The position numbers and the translations under genes are program-made. The notes under the pieces were generated by a model. That model saw only the letters and a list, made by a program, of their open reading frames with translations. It was not told the DNA's origin and did no database searches. A stretch of 64,000 nt of DNA, taken from assembly GCF_025398175.1 (NCBI RefSeq), contig NZ_CP099735.1:1798001-1862000 (forward strand), written 5' to 3'. The DNA comes from Photobacterium sp. TY1-4 (GTDB taxonomy: Bacteria > Pseudomonadota > Gammaproteobacteria > Enterobacterales > Vibrionaceae). This document shows, one piece after another, positions 35,208 to 44,344 of the stretch (the stretch's first letter is position 1; each line of letters opens with the position of its first letter).

Positions 35208-36272
35208 TCAGGTGCCGGGCTGCGGATCGACCGTTGCGGTCGGATAAGCGCGGCTGCCGAGCTTGTGACCGTCTATCGCATCGCCGTAGTAGCCCTGATG
35301 CTTGTGATAGCGCTGGTCGTTGGCGTCCAGATCGCCCCGGTAGCGCGGGTCCTGCGGTCGTTCATGACTGTTCATATACGCGGCGACATCCCAGGCCTGT
35401 TGCTCGGTCAGCTGAACACTTTTTCCCAATGGCATGTTTTCATAGATGAAGAAGGCTGCGGTATTGATCCGGTGCATCCCGGCGCCCCAGTTAAACGCAT
35501 CTTTGCCCCACAGCGGCGGAAAATACTGGGTGCCGTCCGCGCCTTTGATCCCCTGGCCATCGCTCGCATGGCAAACGGCACATGTTGATTGGTACACCAG
35601 CTGGCCGCGTGCAATGGAGGGGGCCTGAGCGGGGTTCGGCAGCTTCGGATAGCCGCGACCGGCAAGATTACCACGCTCGCTGACCGGAAAATCAGCTGCA
35701 ATTTCAGCCGGCAGAATGAAGTCTTCGCGCTTGCCGCCGATGATCAGTTCAGCATCGCTCAGTTCAGGAACCGGCGTCTCGTGCAGGCCGTATTTATCGA
35801 GCAAACCACTCATGGTGAGCCAGTAGGCGTAGGCGCTGAGCGCGACCAGCTCCGGCGAGCGATTGTCCGGCGGAACGCCGTTCATCGAATAATCGAAGCA
35901 GCCCTGGATCCGATCGCCGTAGGTGTTGACCTTATCGTTTTTCTTACGGTATGCCGGATAGGCAGTATAGGCGGCCCACAGCGGCGCGGCATTGGCTTTC
36001 ATCCCGGCCTGCATGTGGCAGTTGACGCAGTTTTGCTCGTTGCCGACATACCGGCCGCGCATTTGCTGCGAGTCGACAAACAGCGAATAGCCGTATTTGA
36101 CTTTACGGCCGAACTCGGTGTCGGGGATCGCCGTCAGCGGACGTGGTTTGAGGTAATCGGTATTGGCCTTTTTGGCGACGGCCGGCAGTTCAGTTTGGCG
36201 ATCTGGCAAGGTGTCGGCAGCAAGCGGGGCGCTGGCCAGCAGGGCAGCCAGCAGCGTGATACGGTAAGTCAT
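35208..36272 (-). CDS. diheme cytochrome c, TsdA-like (thiosulfate dehydrogenase/tetrathionate reductase family)
   Basis: 354 aa with signal peptide (1-18). Two heme sites: CVNCH near residue 82 and CAVCH near 232. The surrounding pattern GRYVGNEQNCVNCHMQAG ... PLWAAYTAYPAYRKK ... DRIQGCFDYSMNG is that of TsdA-like cytochromes, which interconvert thiosulfate and tetrathionate in the periplasm; the Cys in GCFDYSMNG could be the unusual axial ligand known in that family, but this needs alignment. It forms a two-gene operon with the c4-like cytochrome, inside the tetrathionate reductase locus. Confidence 0.78.
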   Translation of the reverse strand: MTYRITLLAALLASAPLAADTLPDRQTELPAVAKKANTDYLKPRPLTAIPDTEFGRKVKYGYSLFVDSQQMRGRYVGNEQNCVNCHMQAGMKANAAPLWAAYTAYPAYRKKNDKVNTYGDRIQGCFDYSMNGVPPDNRSPELVALSAYAYWLTMSGLLDKYGLHETPVPELSDAELIIGGKREDFILPAEIAADFPVSERGNLAGRGYPKLPNPAQAPSIARGQLVYQSTCAVCHASDGQGIKGADGTQYFPPLWGKDAFNWGAGMHRINTAAFFIYENMPLGKSVQLTEQQAWDVAAYMNSHERPQDPRYRGDLDANDQRYHKHQGYYGDAIDGHKLGSRAYPTATVDPQPGT

Positions 36273-36281
36273 CCTGGCTCC

Positions 36282-36893
36282 TTAGTAGCGTAATGAGGCG
36301 AAGTAGAAGGCTAAGTTGCTGATTTCATCATCGGTCAGCTGACGGGCGATGCTGGCCATCATGGCGTCGTGATCGCCGCTGCGGGTACCTTGCTTCCAGG
36401 CGCTGAGCTGCTTTTTCAGGTAATCCGCATGCTGACCGGCCAGACGCGGAAATTGGGCGACACCGGTGCCGCTGGCGCCGTGACAGGTGGCACAGGCCGG
36501 AATGTTACGCTCCCAGTCCCCTTGATAAACCAGCTTGCGTGGTTGGCTGTAAATCGCGGCTTCCGCGCCACGTTTCTCCGGATGCGTTAGCGACTGGCTT
36601 GGAAGCGTGGCGAAGTAATCAATCACTTGTGTTCGGGCTGCCGGATCGGTCAAACCATCGGCCATGCTTTTCATCATTGGATCCTGGCGCTTGCCGGACG
36701 AAAAGTGATCCAGCTGGTCAGCAATATAATTCGGATGCAGTCCGGCAATCATTGGGGCCATGTTCGGCGCGCCCTGGCCGTCGTTGCCGTGGCAACTGAC
36801 GCAGACTGCCGCAGCGGGCGGTGGGGCGGCGACGGCGCCGCTGCTCATCAGCGCGATACCGAGCAGCGTGAAATGTAGGGTTCGTGTCGACAT
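36282..36893 (-). CDS. diheme cytochrome c4-like electron carrier
   Basis: 203 aa with signal peptide ending GAVAA. Two similar class I cytochrome domains with CVSCH (about residue 31) and CATCH (about 132); the Met ligands are probably in MAPMIAG and DAMMASI-type segments. A likely electron partner for the TsdA-like protein encoded 9 bp downstream. The promoter contains the palindrome shared with ttrB. Confidence 0.85.
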   Translation of the reverse strand: MSTRTLHFTLLGIALMSSGAVAAPPPAAAVCVSCHGNDGQGAPNMAPMIAGLHPNYIADQLDHFSSGKRQDPMMKSMADGLTDPAARTQVIDYFATLPSQSLTHPEKRGAEAAIYSQPRKLVYQGDWERNIPACATCHGASGTGVAQFPRLAGQHADYLKKQLSAWKQGTRSGDHDAMMASIARQLTDDEISNLAFYFASLRY

Positions 36894-36957
36894 ATCTCAC
36901 TCATTTTATGTGGTTTTAGATTGAGCCACCGATTATCGTGATGGCGGTCGGCGCGGC

Positions 36958-36975
36958 TATTGTGGGTTTCCACAT
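36958..36975. promoter_or_regulatory. candidate TtrR operator upstream of cytochrome operon
   Basis: TATTGTGGGTTTCCACAT contains the dyad TGTGG-GTTT-CCACA. An almost identical 18-mer (one mismatch) occurs before ttrB at 42197-42214. Here it lies 65 bp upstream of the start codon, there 68 bp, in the same orientation relative to the gene. Confidence 0.65.
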
Positions 36976-37053
36976 CAACGGGGAAACTGTGAGCTGCCCC
37001 TGCCTGCGGGACGCCAGCAGGGACAGCCAGATCACGCCGATGGGTGGTTTACT

Positions 37054-37128
37054 CTTTGCGACTCACACTCTGTGGCTTACATTTTTCGGCTCATAATTTT
37101 CGGCCACAGTTTGCGGCTTACACTTTGC
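37054..37128. repeat. degenerate 14-bp tandem repeat at the ttrA stop codon
   Basis: On the minus strand about five imperfect 13-14-bp units follow one another, for example GCAAAGTGTAAGCC, GCAAACTGTGGCC, GAAAATTATGAGCC and GAAAAATGTAAGCC. The first unit includes the ttrA stop codon. Confidence 0.6.
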
Positions 37129-40100
37129 GGATCCGGGCCGGCAGGGCGAGGCGGGCAGCAGCCCCAACCACCCAGTCGAGCAGGACGCCTTTGCCTTCCC
37201 GGGTCGGGTCAATCAGGCCGATATCATTGATGTTGATCCCGTCACTGGATTTCATCTTCACCGGTTGTTGCTGATCGCCAATCCAGTGGGCCCGCTCGCC
37301 CAGCTCCTGATGGCCGAAACCATGCTCGATGCCTAAGGTGCCGGGTTTGACGCCGTGAATAACCATCGCCAGCGCCCGGGTACTGGCACTTGGAGTTTCG
37401 ATCTCAAAGGTGTCCCCGGTGCGGATCCCCAGTCGGGCGGCATCGTCCGGATGGATATAGACCGGGTTGACCCCTTTGATCGAATTCAGGCGCGGCGAGA
37501 GGTTGGAAACCGCACTGTGGATATTGGATTTAAAGTTGGTTAGGGTGAACGGCCATTCCGACGCCGGATAGCGCTCCGCCAAAGGCGTTCCGTCCGCCAG
37601 TTGTTGCGGGTACCAGGTCGGGCAGCCGCTGTACAGCTTGCCGGATAAGGTGTTGCGCGAGGTGCCGACCTTTTCGTTCCAAATCGACAGAGGCCGGGTC
37701 CATTGATGGCGCATTTGCGTGTCGCGGTACGCCTGATCGGCATTCTCGAACCGGCCACCACGGGCGAAGATAAAGGCGACCCGCTGGACTTCTTCCGGGG
37801 TCAGCACGTGTTGCATCGCCGGGAGCAGGCGGTCGAGCCCGGACCAGACGATATCTTCTGCACTCGCGGCCGGGACCCCGCCTTTGACATACGCCAGGTT
37901 GGCTGCCGCCCGCAGGTAGTAGTCGTCAGCGCTGTGGATCGGGTGCCAGTTGCCGTGGCTGTCCTGAATTGCCCGCTCGCCGAAGCCGCCCAGCTCAAGC
38001 TTTTTCGCCACATCAATAAAGAAGTTCTCCAGGTTGATGGCCCGGCCGTCGGCGGTTTTGTCCGTCAGCGGTTTCACGATCGGCCAGCGGGCGGTGACGC
38101 TTTTGGTCGGCACCCCGTGCCAGGGCACGGCCATCCCCCAGCTTTCATAGGTCACGGTGTCGGGCACCAGATAATCCGACAGCGCCGTGGTTTCATTGAT
38201 AAAGGCATCGACTGAAACAATCAGGCCGAGCTGCTTGGGATCGGCCAGATTGTCTCGCAGCAAATTGCTCAGTCCCGGCACCCCGTACAGCGGGTTAGCC
38301 ATGTGGTTGATCCAGGCTTTGAGGCGATAGGGATATCCGTCAATCGCGGCGGACAAATGCTCGGTCAGCAGCGGTGCCGAGATCGGATACCAAGGGGCCC
38401 GTGTCGGGTAGGGTGACTGCCCGGCCGCGATGCGGCGTTTGTACTCGCTGGTTTTGTGATACGGGAATTTGCTGCGCGACAGGAACACCCCTTTGGGTTT
38501 GACCTTGCCCTGAAATTTGGTGAAGTCATAGCGCGGCCCGGCCGCTGCGGTCGGGTAGCCCCCGGCTTTGGCCATCGCGCCGCCTTTGCAGTTGATATTC
38601 CCGACTAGGGCATTGAGCATCAGAATGGTAAACGAATTATAAAAGCCGTTGGTGTGCATGTTGCCGCCATGGGTATCAACCACCGCTTTGGTGCCGTGGT
38701 TGGTAAAGCGGCGGGCCAGATCGACGATGGTTTCTTCGGCAATGCCGCACTGGGCGCTGTAAAAGGCGAGATCGTACTTGAATGCTTCCTCTTTCAGTCG
38801 TTGTAGGGACGATTTTACCCGCACCGGGCCGTTGCCGAGCGCGATTTCACGATCGACAAACAGTGCCGCTTCGCCGGTTTGGGTGTGGACGCCCAGTGCG
38901 CCGGATGTTGCGTCGACAATCACAAACGGGTCGGTGTCCGATAAGGGCTGGCCGGTATAGCTCAGATTGACATCCGACGCGCGCAGGAAACTGCCGTTGC
39001 GCGGATGGTGGTCATCGCTGATCACCAGGTGGGTGGCATTACACCAGTGGGCGGTGCCGGCCTGCTTCATTGCCGGAACGCCCGGCTGGGCGAGGAAGCG
39101 GCGATTGTAGCGCTCGTGGGTGAGGATCCACTGGATCATCCCCAGCACCAGTGCCGAGTCGGTGCCTGAGTTGATCGGCAACCAGTGGTTGTTATCTCCC
39201 GCTGCCAGACTGGACGATCCGGCCGGCAGGCTCGGGGTCACAATGGTGTAGTCGAACTGGCGCTCGCTGCGGGCCTCGGCCAGCTGGCGCGCCTGACGCT
39301 TGAACGGGTTGCCTGCCTGAGCGGGAGACATGCCGATAAACAGCACGTATTCGGCATGGTCAAGGTCCGGTTTTAAGTGGGCGAATTTGTCCAGATCGCT
39401 CATCAGGGCACCGGAACCGGCGCGGAACGCATAGCCGCAGTAAGAGCCGTGGTGGCCGAAATTGCGGGTGCCGAAGCTGTTGAAGGCAAAGCGCTTGAGA
39501 ATGTCATCCCGCCCTTCGTTCCCGGCATTGGTGACCAGCAACTGGTTGGCTTTCGGGCCGTATTCCGGGTTGGCCGGGTCGAGTGGGGTGTCGAGATCGC
39601 GGATCGCCCGCAGGCCGTCGACATGCCCCTCGCCGAACAAATCGCCGCCTTCAACGATTTCTTCGATGAGCTGCTCGTAGCTGATCGGGATCCACTTGCC
39701 TTCGCCCCGTTTGCCGACACGTTTGAGCGGCTGGGTGATCCGGTACGGGCTGTTGCGGATCTCCATCATCCCGTTGCCCCGGGCACAGGCGGTCGAGCGT
39801 CCGGCCAGACCGGCCTCACCGGCGAGTCCCAGATAGGCTTGCTTGACCGGGGTCTCAAATGGAATTTGCTCGTGATGGGACAGCGGATGATACGGGTTGC
39901 CCGAAATGCGCAGGATGTCGTCGCTGTGATTGTCGATCCGTACCCGCAGCCCGCACAGGGTCCAGCAGCCGAAGCACATGGATGGGGCCACTCGCTGGTC
40001 CGGGTTGGGGATCACCCGGCCGCTGTCGGTGACGGTCATTTCCGGCGCCAGCGAGTTGCCGTGGTGCGGATGGCGGGTGGCTTGCCCGGCGGTGCCGTCC

Positions 40101-40210
40101 AGGACGCCGTCGGCCATGTGTTTGGCGGTGGTGCTGTAGCCTGCGGCAAAAGCGCCGACGCCGCCCACCGCCAGACCGGATTTTAGTAGCTGTCGTCTTG
40201 TCTTATCCAT
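37118..40210 (-). CDS. ttrA: tetrathionate reductase catalytic subunit TtrA
   Basis: 1030 aa, a molybdopterin oxidoreductase close in length and sequence to Salmonella TtrA. Twin-arginine signal TRRQLLKSGLAVGG. The [4Fe-4S] ligands are in CFGCWTLCGLR and, later, TACARG. Matching family blocks include KRVGKRGEGKW, EEIVEGGDLFGEGHVDGLRAI, GHHGSYCGYAFRAGSGALMSDLDK and MSPAQAGNPFKRQARQL. It reduces tetrathionate to thiosulfate in the periplasm, receiving electrons from TtrC through TtrB. The gene order ttrB-ttrC-ttrA is transcribed leftward. Confidence 0.96.
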   Translation of the reverse strand: MDKTRRQLLKSGLAVGGVGAFAAGYSTTAKHMADGVLDGTAGQATRHPHHGNSLAPEMTVTDSGRVIPNPDQRVAPSMCFGCWTLCGLRVRIDNHSDDILRISGNPYHPLSHHEQIPFETPVKQAYLGLAGEAGLAGRSTACARGNGMMEIRNSPYRITQPLKRVGKRGEGKWIPISYEQLIEEIVEGGDLFGEGHVDGLRAIRDLDTPLDPANPEYGPKANQLLVTNAGNEGRDDILKRFAFNSFGTRNFGHHGSYCGYAFRAGSGALMSDLDKFAHLKPDLDHAEYVLFIGMSPAQAGNPFKRQARQLAEARSERQFDYTIVTPSLPAGSSSLAAGDNNHWLPINSGTDSALVLGMIQWILTHERYNRRFLAQPGVPAMKQAGTAHWCNATHLVISDDHHPRNGSFLRASDVNLSYTGQPLSDTDPFVIVDATSGALGVHTQTGEAALFVDREIALGNGPVRVKSSLQRLKEEAFKYDLAFYSAQCGIAEETIVDLARRFTNHGTKAVVDTHGGNMHTNGFYNSFTILMLNALVGNINCKGGAMAKAGGYPTAAAGPRYDFTKFQGKVKPKGVFLSRSKFPYHKTSEYKRRIAAGQSPYPTRAPWYPISAPLLTEHLSAAIDGYPYRLKAWINHMANPLYGVPGLSNLLRDNLADPKQLGLIVSVDAFINETTALSDYLVPDTVTYESWGMAVPWHGVPTKSVTARWPIVKPLTDKTADGRAINLENFFIDVAKKLELGGFGERAIQDSHGNWHPIHSADDYYLRAAANLAYVKGGVPAASAEDIVWSGLDRLLPAMQHVLTPEEVQRVAFIFARGGRFENADQAYRDTQMRHQWTRPLSIWNEKVGTSRNTLSGKLYSGCPTWYPQQLADGTPLAERYPASEWPFTLTNFKSNIHSAVSNLSPRLNSIKGVNPVYIHPDDAARLGIRTGDTFEIETPSASTRALAMVIHGVKPGTLGIEHGFGHQELGERAHWIGDQQQPVKMKSSDGININDIGLIDPTREGKGVLLDWVVGAAARLALPARIRKV

Positions 40211-40222
40211 GGTGTTGTCCTC

Positions 40223-41362
40223 TTACTGGCTGATGTGCGGGTGGTTCATGCGATGGTGCGGCTCAGGCGGTGCGGTCCCGGTTTTGGCGTTGCCCTGGAG
40301 CAGTTCCGAACCCACCAATGCCAACGCCAGCCACAGGCCGAACATTCCGGCAATGCCGAGCAGGCCGTTGGTGCCGAGCGGCAGCTGATAAGGGTAGGGA
40401 CCGACATCAAAGCGGGCGAGGGTCTGGACTTCGATCATGCTGATCCAGCGGGTCAGCCAGGCAGCGGCCAGGGTGGTGAGCGTGAGCAGGCTCAGACTGA
40501 GTCGGCTCACCTGGCGCTCGCGCCCGAGGACCAGCCAGCTGGATACCGCGGCCAGCAGCATGCTCAGCGATAACACGGACAGGTTGATGATCCAGTCCGA
40601 GCGCTCATACAAGGTAAAACCGGGATTGTTGGCAGCCCAGATCGGGATCAGCAGGAACGCCAGTACCGCGGCGGAAGTGGTGGTTTGTCGTAGTAATCTG
40701 TGGTCAAACGGCGTCAGTTGCGCCGAGTGGGTGCGATCAGACGGCAACAGGCTGTAGATCAGCGCCGTGAAACCCACGGCGGCCAAAAACGCGGTGACGA
40801 ACCAGAGCAGTGGCGATGCCGGTTGGTGCCACAGGGGGCGGCTGGCGACGACGGCGATCTCGGCACCGGTATACAGGGCGATCGTCAGCCCGGACAGCGC
40901 TGTCACGATGGCTGAAGCCAGCAGGGTGTGGTTCGGGGTTGGCCACGACCCCAGCGTCAGCCACGCGAGTTTGCGGATCAGTGGGCGCTCACTCTGACTG
41001 AGGGCTGCGAGATCGGTACGCAGGTAGAGCCAGGCCGTGAGCACGGCCAGTGCGGTAAAGATCGGCAGAAACAGCGATCCCAGTGACATCCAGGACCAGG
41101 GGGTGAAATGGGCGTAGAAGTGCCAGGCGCGCCCGGGCTGGTGAAGATCGCCGGTCAGGGCGAGCGGGCCGACCATGGCGCCAATCGCCATCACCAGCAC
41201 TAGCGCGGCCCGTAACCGGTGGCTGGTCTGGCGGCGAAACAACAGGCTGAGTACAAATAGCAGGGCGGCGGCATAGGCCGAACCGATGTAGAAAAAGTAC
41301 TGCACTACCCAGGGAAGCCAGGCGACATCCTGCGCCGGGACAAGAACTTCGGTGATCATCAT
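40223..41362 (-). CDS. ttrC: tetrathionate reductase membrane subunit TtrC (NrfD family)
   Basis: 379 aa with about nine membrane helices, NrfD-type quinol-oxidising anchor. It opens PAQDVAWLPWVVQYFFYIGSAYAAALLF, a family signature. It passes electrons from the quinol pool to TtrB. Slightly longer than the Salmonella protein (about 340 aa by memory). It overlaps ttrB by 4 nt and is 12 bp from ttrA. Confidence 0.92.
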   Translation of the reverse strand: MMITEVLVPAQDVAWLPWVVQYFFYIGSAYAAALLFVLSLLFRRQTSHRLRAALVLVMAIGAMVGPLALTGDLHQPGRAWHFYAHFTPWSWMSLGSLFLPIFTALAVLTAWLYLRTDLAALSQSERPLIRKLAWLTLGSWPTPNHTLLASAIVTALSGLTIALYTGAEIAVVASRPLWHQPASPLLWFVTAFLAAVGFTALIYSLLPSDRTHSAQLTPFDHRLLRQTTTSAAVLAFLLIPIWAANNPGFTLYERSDWIINLSVLSLSMLLAAVSSWLVLGRERQVSRLSLSLLTLTTLAAAWLTRWISMIEVQTLARFDVGPYPYQLPLGTNGLLGIAGMFGLWLALALVGSELLQGNAKTGTAPPEPHHRMNHPHISQ

Positions 41363-42129
41363 GCGTGGGCTCCTTGGGGATCATAGATCGCCGGTTGACC
41401 GTCGATTTGGGAAGTAAAACGTTCATCCATGCCGATATAGAACACATGGGGGTTGGTGCCGGCTTCGGGCTTAAGCACCTTCAGGTCGTCCTGGTTTTCC
41501 GCCATGATGCGGCTGATCTCGCTGTTTGGATTGTTGAGATCGCCGATAATCCGGGCGCCGCCGACACAGGTCTCAACGCAGGCCGGGAGCAGCCCGGCTT
41601 CCAGCCGGTGGGCGCAGAAGGTGCATTTGTCGGCCGTTAACGTGTCCTCGTTGATAAAGCGGGCATCATAAGGACAGGCCTGGACGCAGTAGGCGCAAGC
41701 CACACAGCGTTGGTTGTCGACCATCACCACGCCGTCTTCCCGCTGGAATGTTGCCTGTACCGGGCAGACTTTGACGCAGGGCGGATTGTCGCAGTGGTTG
41801 CACAGCCGCGGCAGGGTGAACGCCTTGACGGTCTGGGTGGCGGTCGAACCGTCCTCCAGGGTGACTTCGTACTGCTTGACCGTGGTGCGGAACTGGCCGA
41901 TTGGGGCCTGGTTTTCGATGCTGCACCCGACGGTACAGGCCTGGCAGCCGACGCATTTGCGCAGGTCGATCACCATGGCGTAGCGCTTGCCGGACTGGCC
42001 TTTGCGCTCGGGCAGCTGGTTGTTGCGAATGATGGGACCGGCGGCAACCGTCCCGGCGACCGGAATTAAGGCGGCACCGGCGGTAATGGCACCGATGCTG
42101 TTGAGGAATCGTCGTTTGGTGGTATCCAT
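41359..42129 (-). CDS. ttrB: tetrathionate reductase iron-sulfur subunit TtrB
   Basis: 256 aa from ATG 42129 (AAAGG seven bases upstream; the longer frame lacks a signal). Twin-arginine-type signal TKRRFLNSIGAITAG. Four [4Fe-4S] cysteine clusters: CVGCQACTVGC, CNHCDNPPCVKVCP, CVACAYCVQACPYDAR and CTFCAHRLEAGLLPACVETC. It relays electrons from TtrC to TtrA. First gene of the ttrBCA operon; the candidate TtrR site and an FNR-like site lie upstream. Confidence 0.95.
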   Translation of the reverse strand: MDTTKRRFLNSIGAITAGAALIPVAGTVAAGPIIRNNQLPERKGQSGKRYAMVIDLRKCVGCQACTVGCSIENQAPIGQFRTTVKQYEVTLEDGSTATQTVKAFTLPRLCNHCDNPPCVKVCPVQATFQREDGVVMVDNQRCVACAYCVQACPYDARFINEDTLTADKCTFCAHRLEAGLLPACVETCVGGARIIGDLNNPNSEISRIMAENQDDLKVLKPEAGTNPHVFYIGMDERFTSQIDGQPAIYDPQGAHA

Positions 42130-42196
42130 AGCGAACCTTTGTTGTGACCAGTGAAATGGGCCTGGGGAAATTGTCAGCAATTCGCCAAGTGCTTGA

Positions 42197-42214
42197 TATT
42201 GTGGTTTTCCACAT
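42197..42214. promoter_or_regulatory. candidate TtrR operator upstream of ttrB
   Basis: TATTGTGGTTTTCCACAT contains the dyad TGTGG-TTTT-CCACA. It is one base different from the site at 36958-36975 and lies 68 bp before the ttrB start codon. Confidence 0.65.
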
Positions 42215-42227
42215 ATCCGGCTTGGGT

Positions 42228-42241
42228 TTGATCTGGGACAA
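42228..42241. promoter_or_regulatory. FNR-like site in the ttrB-ttrS intergenic region
   Basis: TTGATCTGGGACAA resembles the FNR consensus TTGATnnnnATCAA with two mismatches in the right half. It is 99 bp before ttrB. Anaerobic control of ttr genes is known in Salmonella; the assignment here is tentative. Confidence 0.4.
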
Positions 42242-42408
42242 ATGCCGTTGCCGGGGGAGAACTGATATGCTGAGGCGGCATTTTCGGAGAACACGGCCGT
42301 GGATGCGGCGCGGCTAGCGAATGAGTGCGAATCGGCGCGAGTCATTGGCGCGCGTTGTTTGAATCTGTTATCGGAGCGGGGAATTGTGGTCAGAACCAGG
42401 GAAAAGAG

Positions 42409-44343
42409 ATGAGGCGGAGCAACGCCGGGCAAACAAACAAGCGGCCACCTTTGTGGGCGTGGATGGCAGTGGGGCTGAGCCTGTTGATGGTGTCGGCCGC
42501 CTGCCGCAGCGCGGCGGCCGGTGATTTACCGGGCAATTTACCGGGCGTGACCGAAGCTGCAACGACTCAGTTGGATCAGCGCGCACCGCTGACGGTGGAG
42601 GTCGGGGTACTGGCGACCCGCGGCGCACAGGCGGCCCGACAGCGTTGGCAGCCGACGATGGCCTGGTTGTCATCGCAGATCCCGCACACCCGGTTTGTGA
42701 TCCATCCGTTTGATTTAGAGGCAATGGAGCAGGCGGTCAAACTGGGCACGATTGATTTTGTGATCACCAATCCCGGTCAGGCGGTTCAGCTCGGGCGTCA
42801 GTATGCGCTGTCCTGGCTGGCGACCATGACCAGCCGTTCGCCGGTCAGCCCGACCCATGGCATTGGCTCGGCGCTGGTGGTGCGCCGGGATTCCCCATAT
42901 ACCCGGCTGGCGCAATTGAGCGGGATGCCGATTGCCGCCGTGGCGGAAAGGGCATTCGGCGGCTATTTAACCCTGCGCTATGAAGTCGCCGGACAGGGGC
43001 TCAATCCCAATCATTATTTTTCAGACGTCTCCTTTGTCGGATTTCCGCTGGATGCCGGTGTATATCAGTTGCGGGATGGGGCCGTGGACGCTGCCATCGT
43101 GCCGGTATGCCTGCTGGAGAACATGCACCAGGAAGGGCTGATCGATGCCGGTCAGTACCGGGTGCTGAATGCGATGTCGCCGCCCGGGTATGGTTGCCAG
43201 GTGTCGACGCCACTCTATCCGAACTGGTCGTTTGCTCGCACTGAGCGGGCCGGGACGACGATGGCAAAAGCGATCGCCCGTGCGCTGTTAGCGATGCCGG
43301 GCGATCATCCGGCAGCGATGGCAGCTGGTGCCGCAGGCTGGACTTCGCCGATCCCCCAGCTGGTGGTCGACAAATTGTATCAGGCGCTGGATCTGCATCC
43401 GCTGCAAAAGCCCTGGTGGCAGGCGGCGATGATTTGGGTCAAGCAGAACCAGCACTGGGCCTGGAGTGCGTTCTTTCTGGTGGTGATTTTAAATGTGTAC
43501 CACTTCTGGCTGGAATATCGGTTCAGTCGCAGCCAGAAAGCCCTCGAAGCGACGTCCCACCGGCTGAAAGAGAAAAGTGCGCAACTGGCGCACGCCCAGC
43601 GAGTGGCGATCGTGGGTGAGCTCGGCAGCAGCCTGGCCCATGAAATCAACCAGCCGCTGGCTGCGATCCGCAATTACAGCGAAGGGGGGCAAATCCGGCT
43701 GAGCAAATTGAACCAGACGCAGGGAACTCAGGGCATTCAGGACACTTGGCCGCAGGACCTGCTGCCGGTGTTTGAAAAAATCCACACCCAGGTCGAGCGG
43801 GCAGATGCGATCGTGCAGCGGTTGCGGAACCTGATCAACAAGCGGGCGGTGAAAACTGAGCGGTGTAATATCGAGCAGTTGTTGAGCGAGACACTTGAGC
43901 TGCTCGAACATGATTTGCAGCAGAAACAGTTGCGGCTGCACCGTCTCAGTCATGGGGTGCCGACTTCGATTGTGGTCGATCCGGTGGGCGTCCAGCAGGT
44001 GCTGGTGAACGTGATCACCAATGCTGCCGATGCCTGTCTGGCCTGGCAGCACCAGGGCGCGGCACCGGACTGGCAGGGCACTATCACCATTGCCACCGTG
44101 TATCAGCCGGATGCCCTGCACATTACCGTAGCAGACAACGGCGTGGGCTTAACCGTGCATGATGCGCCGCTGACCCAAGCCTTTGTCAGCACCAAAGCCG
44201 ATGGGTTGGGGCTGGGTTTGGCGATCTGCCGGGATGTGGCCGAAGCCCATGGCGGTCAGTTCAGTCTGGCCGCCGCTGAGCCGCGCGGGTGCTGCGCGAC
44301 CCTTGTATTGCCGATCATAAAATCTCAAGCAGAAGGAGTGTGA
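42409..44343 (+). CDS. ttrS: tetrathionate sensor histidine kinase TtrS
   Basis: 644 aa from ATG 42409 (AGGG seven bases upstream). Signal/anchor, then a periplasmic PhnD/ABC-type substrate-binding domain (about residues 60-320, with FVITNPGQAVQLGRQ), a membrane segment near 352-370, and a kinase core: H box VGELGSSLAHEINQPLAAIRNYSEGG, N box NVITNAADACLAW, G boxes DNGVGL and GLGLGLAICRDVAEAHGG. It senses tetrathionate outside the cytoplasm and phosphorylates TtrR, encoded 1 bp downstream. Confidence 0.93.
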   Translation: MRRSNAGQTNKRPPLWAWMAVGLSLLMVSAACRSAAAGDLPGNLPGVTEAATTQLDQRAPLTVEVGVLATRGAQAARQRWQPTMAWLSSQIPHTRFVIHPFDLEAMEQAVKLGTIDFVITNPGQAVQLGRQYALSWLATMTSRSPVSPTHGIGSALVVRRDSPYTRLAQLSGMPIAAVAERAFGGYLTLRYEVAGQGLNPNHYFSDVSFVGFPLDAGVYQLRDGAVDAAIVPVCLLENMHQEGLIDAGQYRVLNAMSPPGYGCQVSTPLYPNWSFARTERAGTTMAKAIARALLAMPGDHPAAMAAGAAGWTSPIPQLVVDKLYQALDLHPLQKPWWQAAMIWVKQNQHWAWSAFFLVVILNVYHFWLEYRFSRSQKALEATSHRLKEKSAQLAHAQRVAIVGELGSSLAHEINQPLAAIRNYSEGGQIRLSKLNQTQGTQGIQDTWPQDLLPVFEKIHTQVERADAIVQRLRNLINKRAVKTERCNIEQLLSETLELLEHDLQQKQLRLHRLSHGVPTSIVVDPVGVQQVLVNVITNAADACLAWQHQGAAPDWQGTITIATVYQPDALHITVADNGVGLTVHDAPLTQAFVSTKADGLGLGLAICRDVAEAHGGQFSLAAAEPRGCCATLVLPIIKSQAEGV

Positions 44344-44344
44344 G

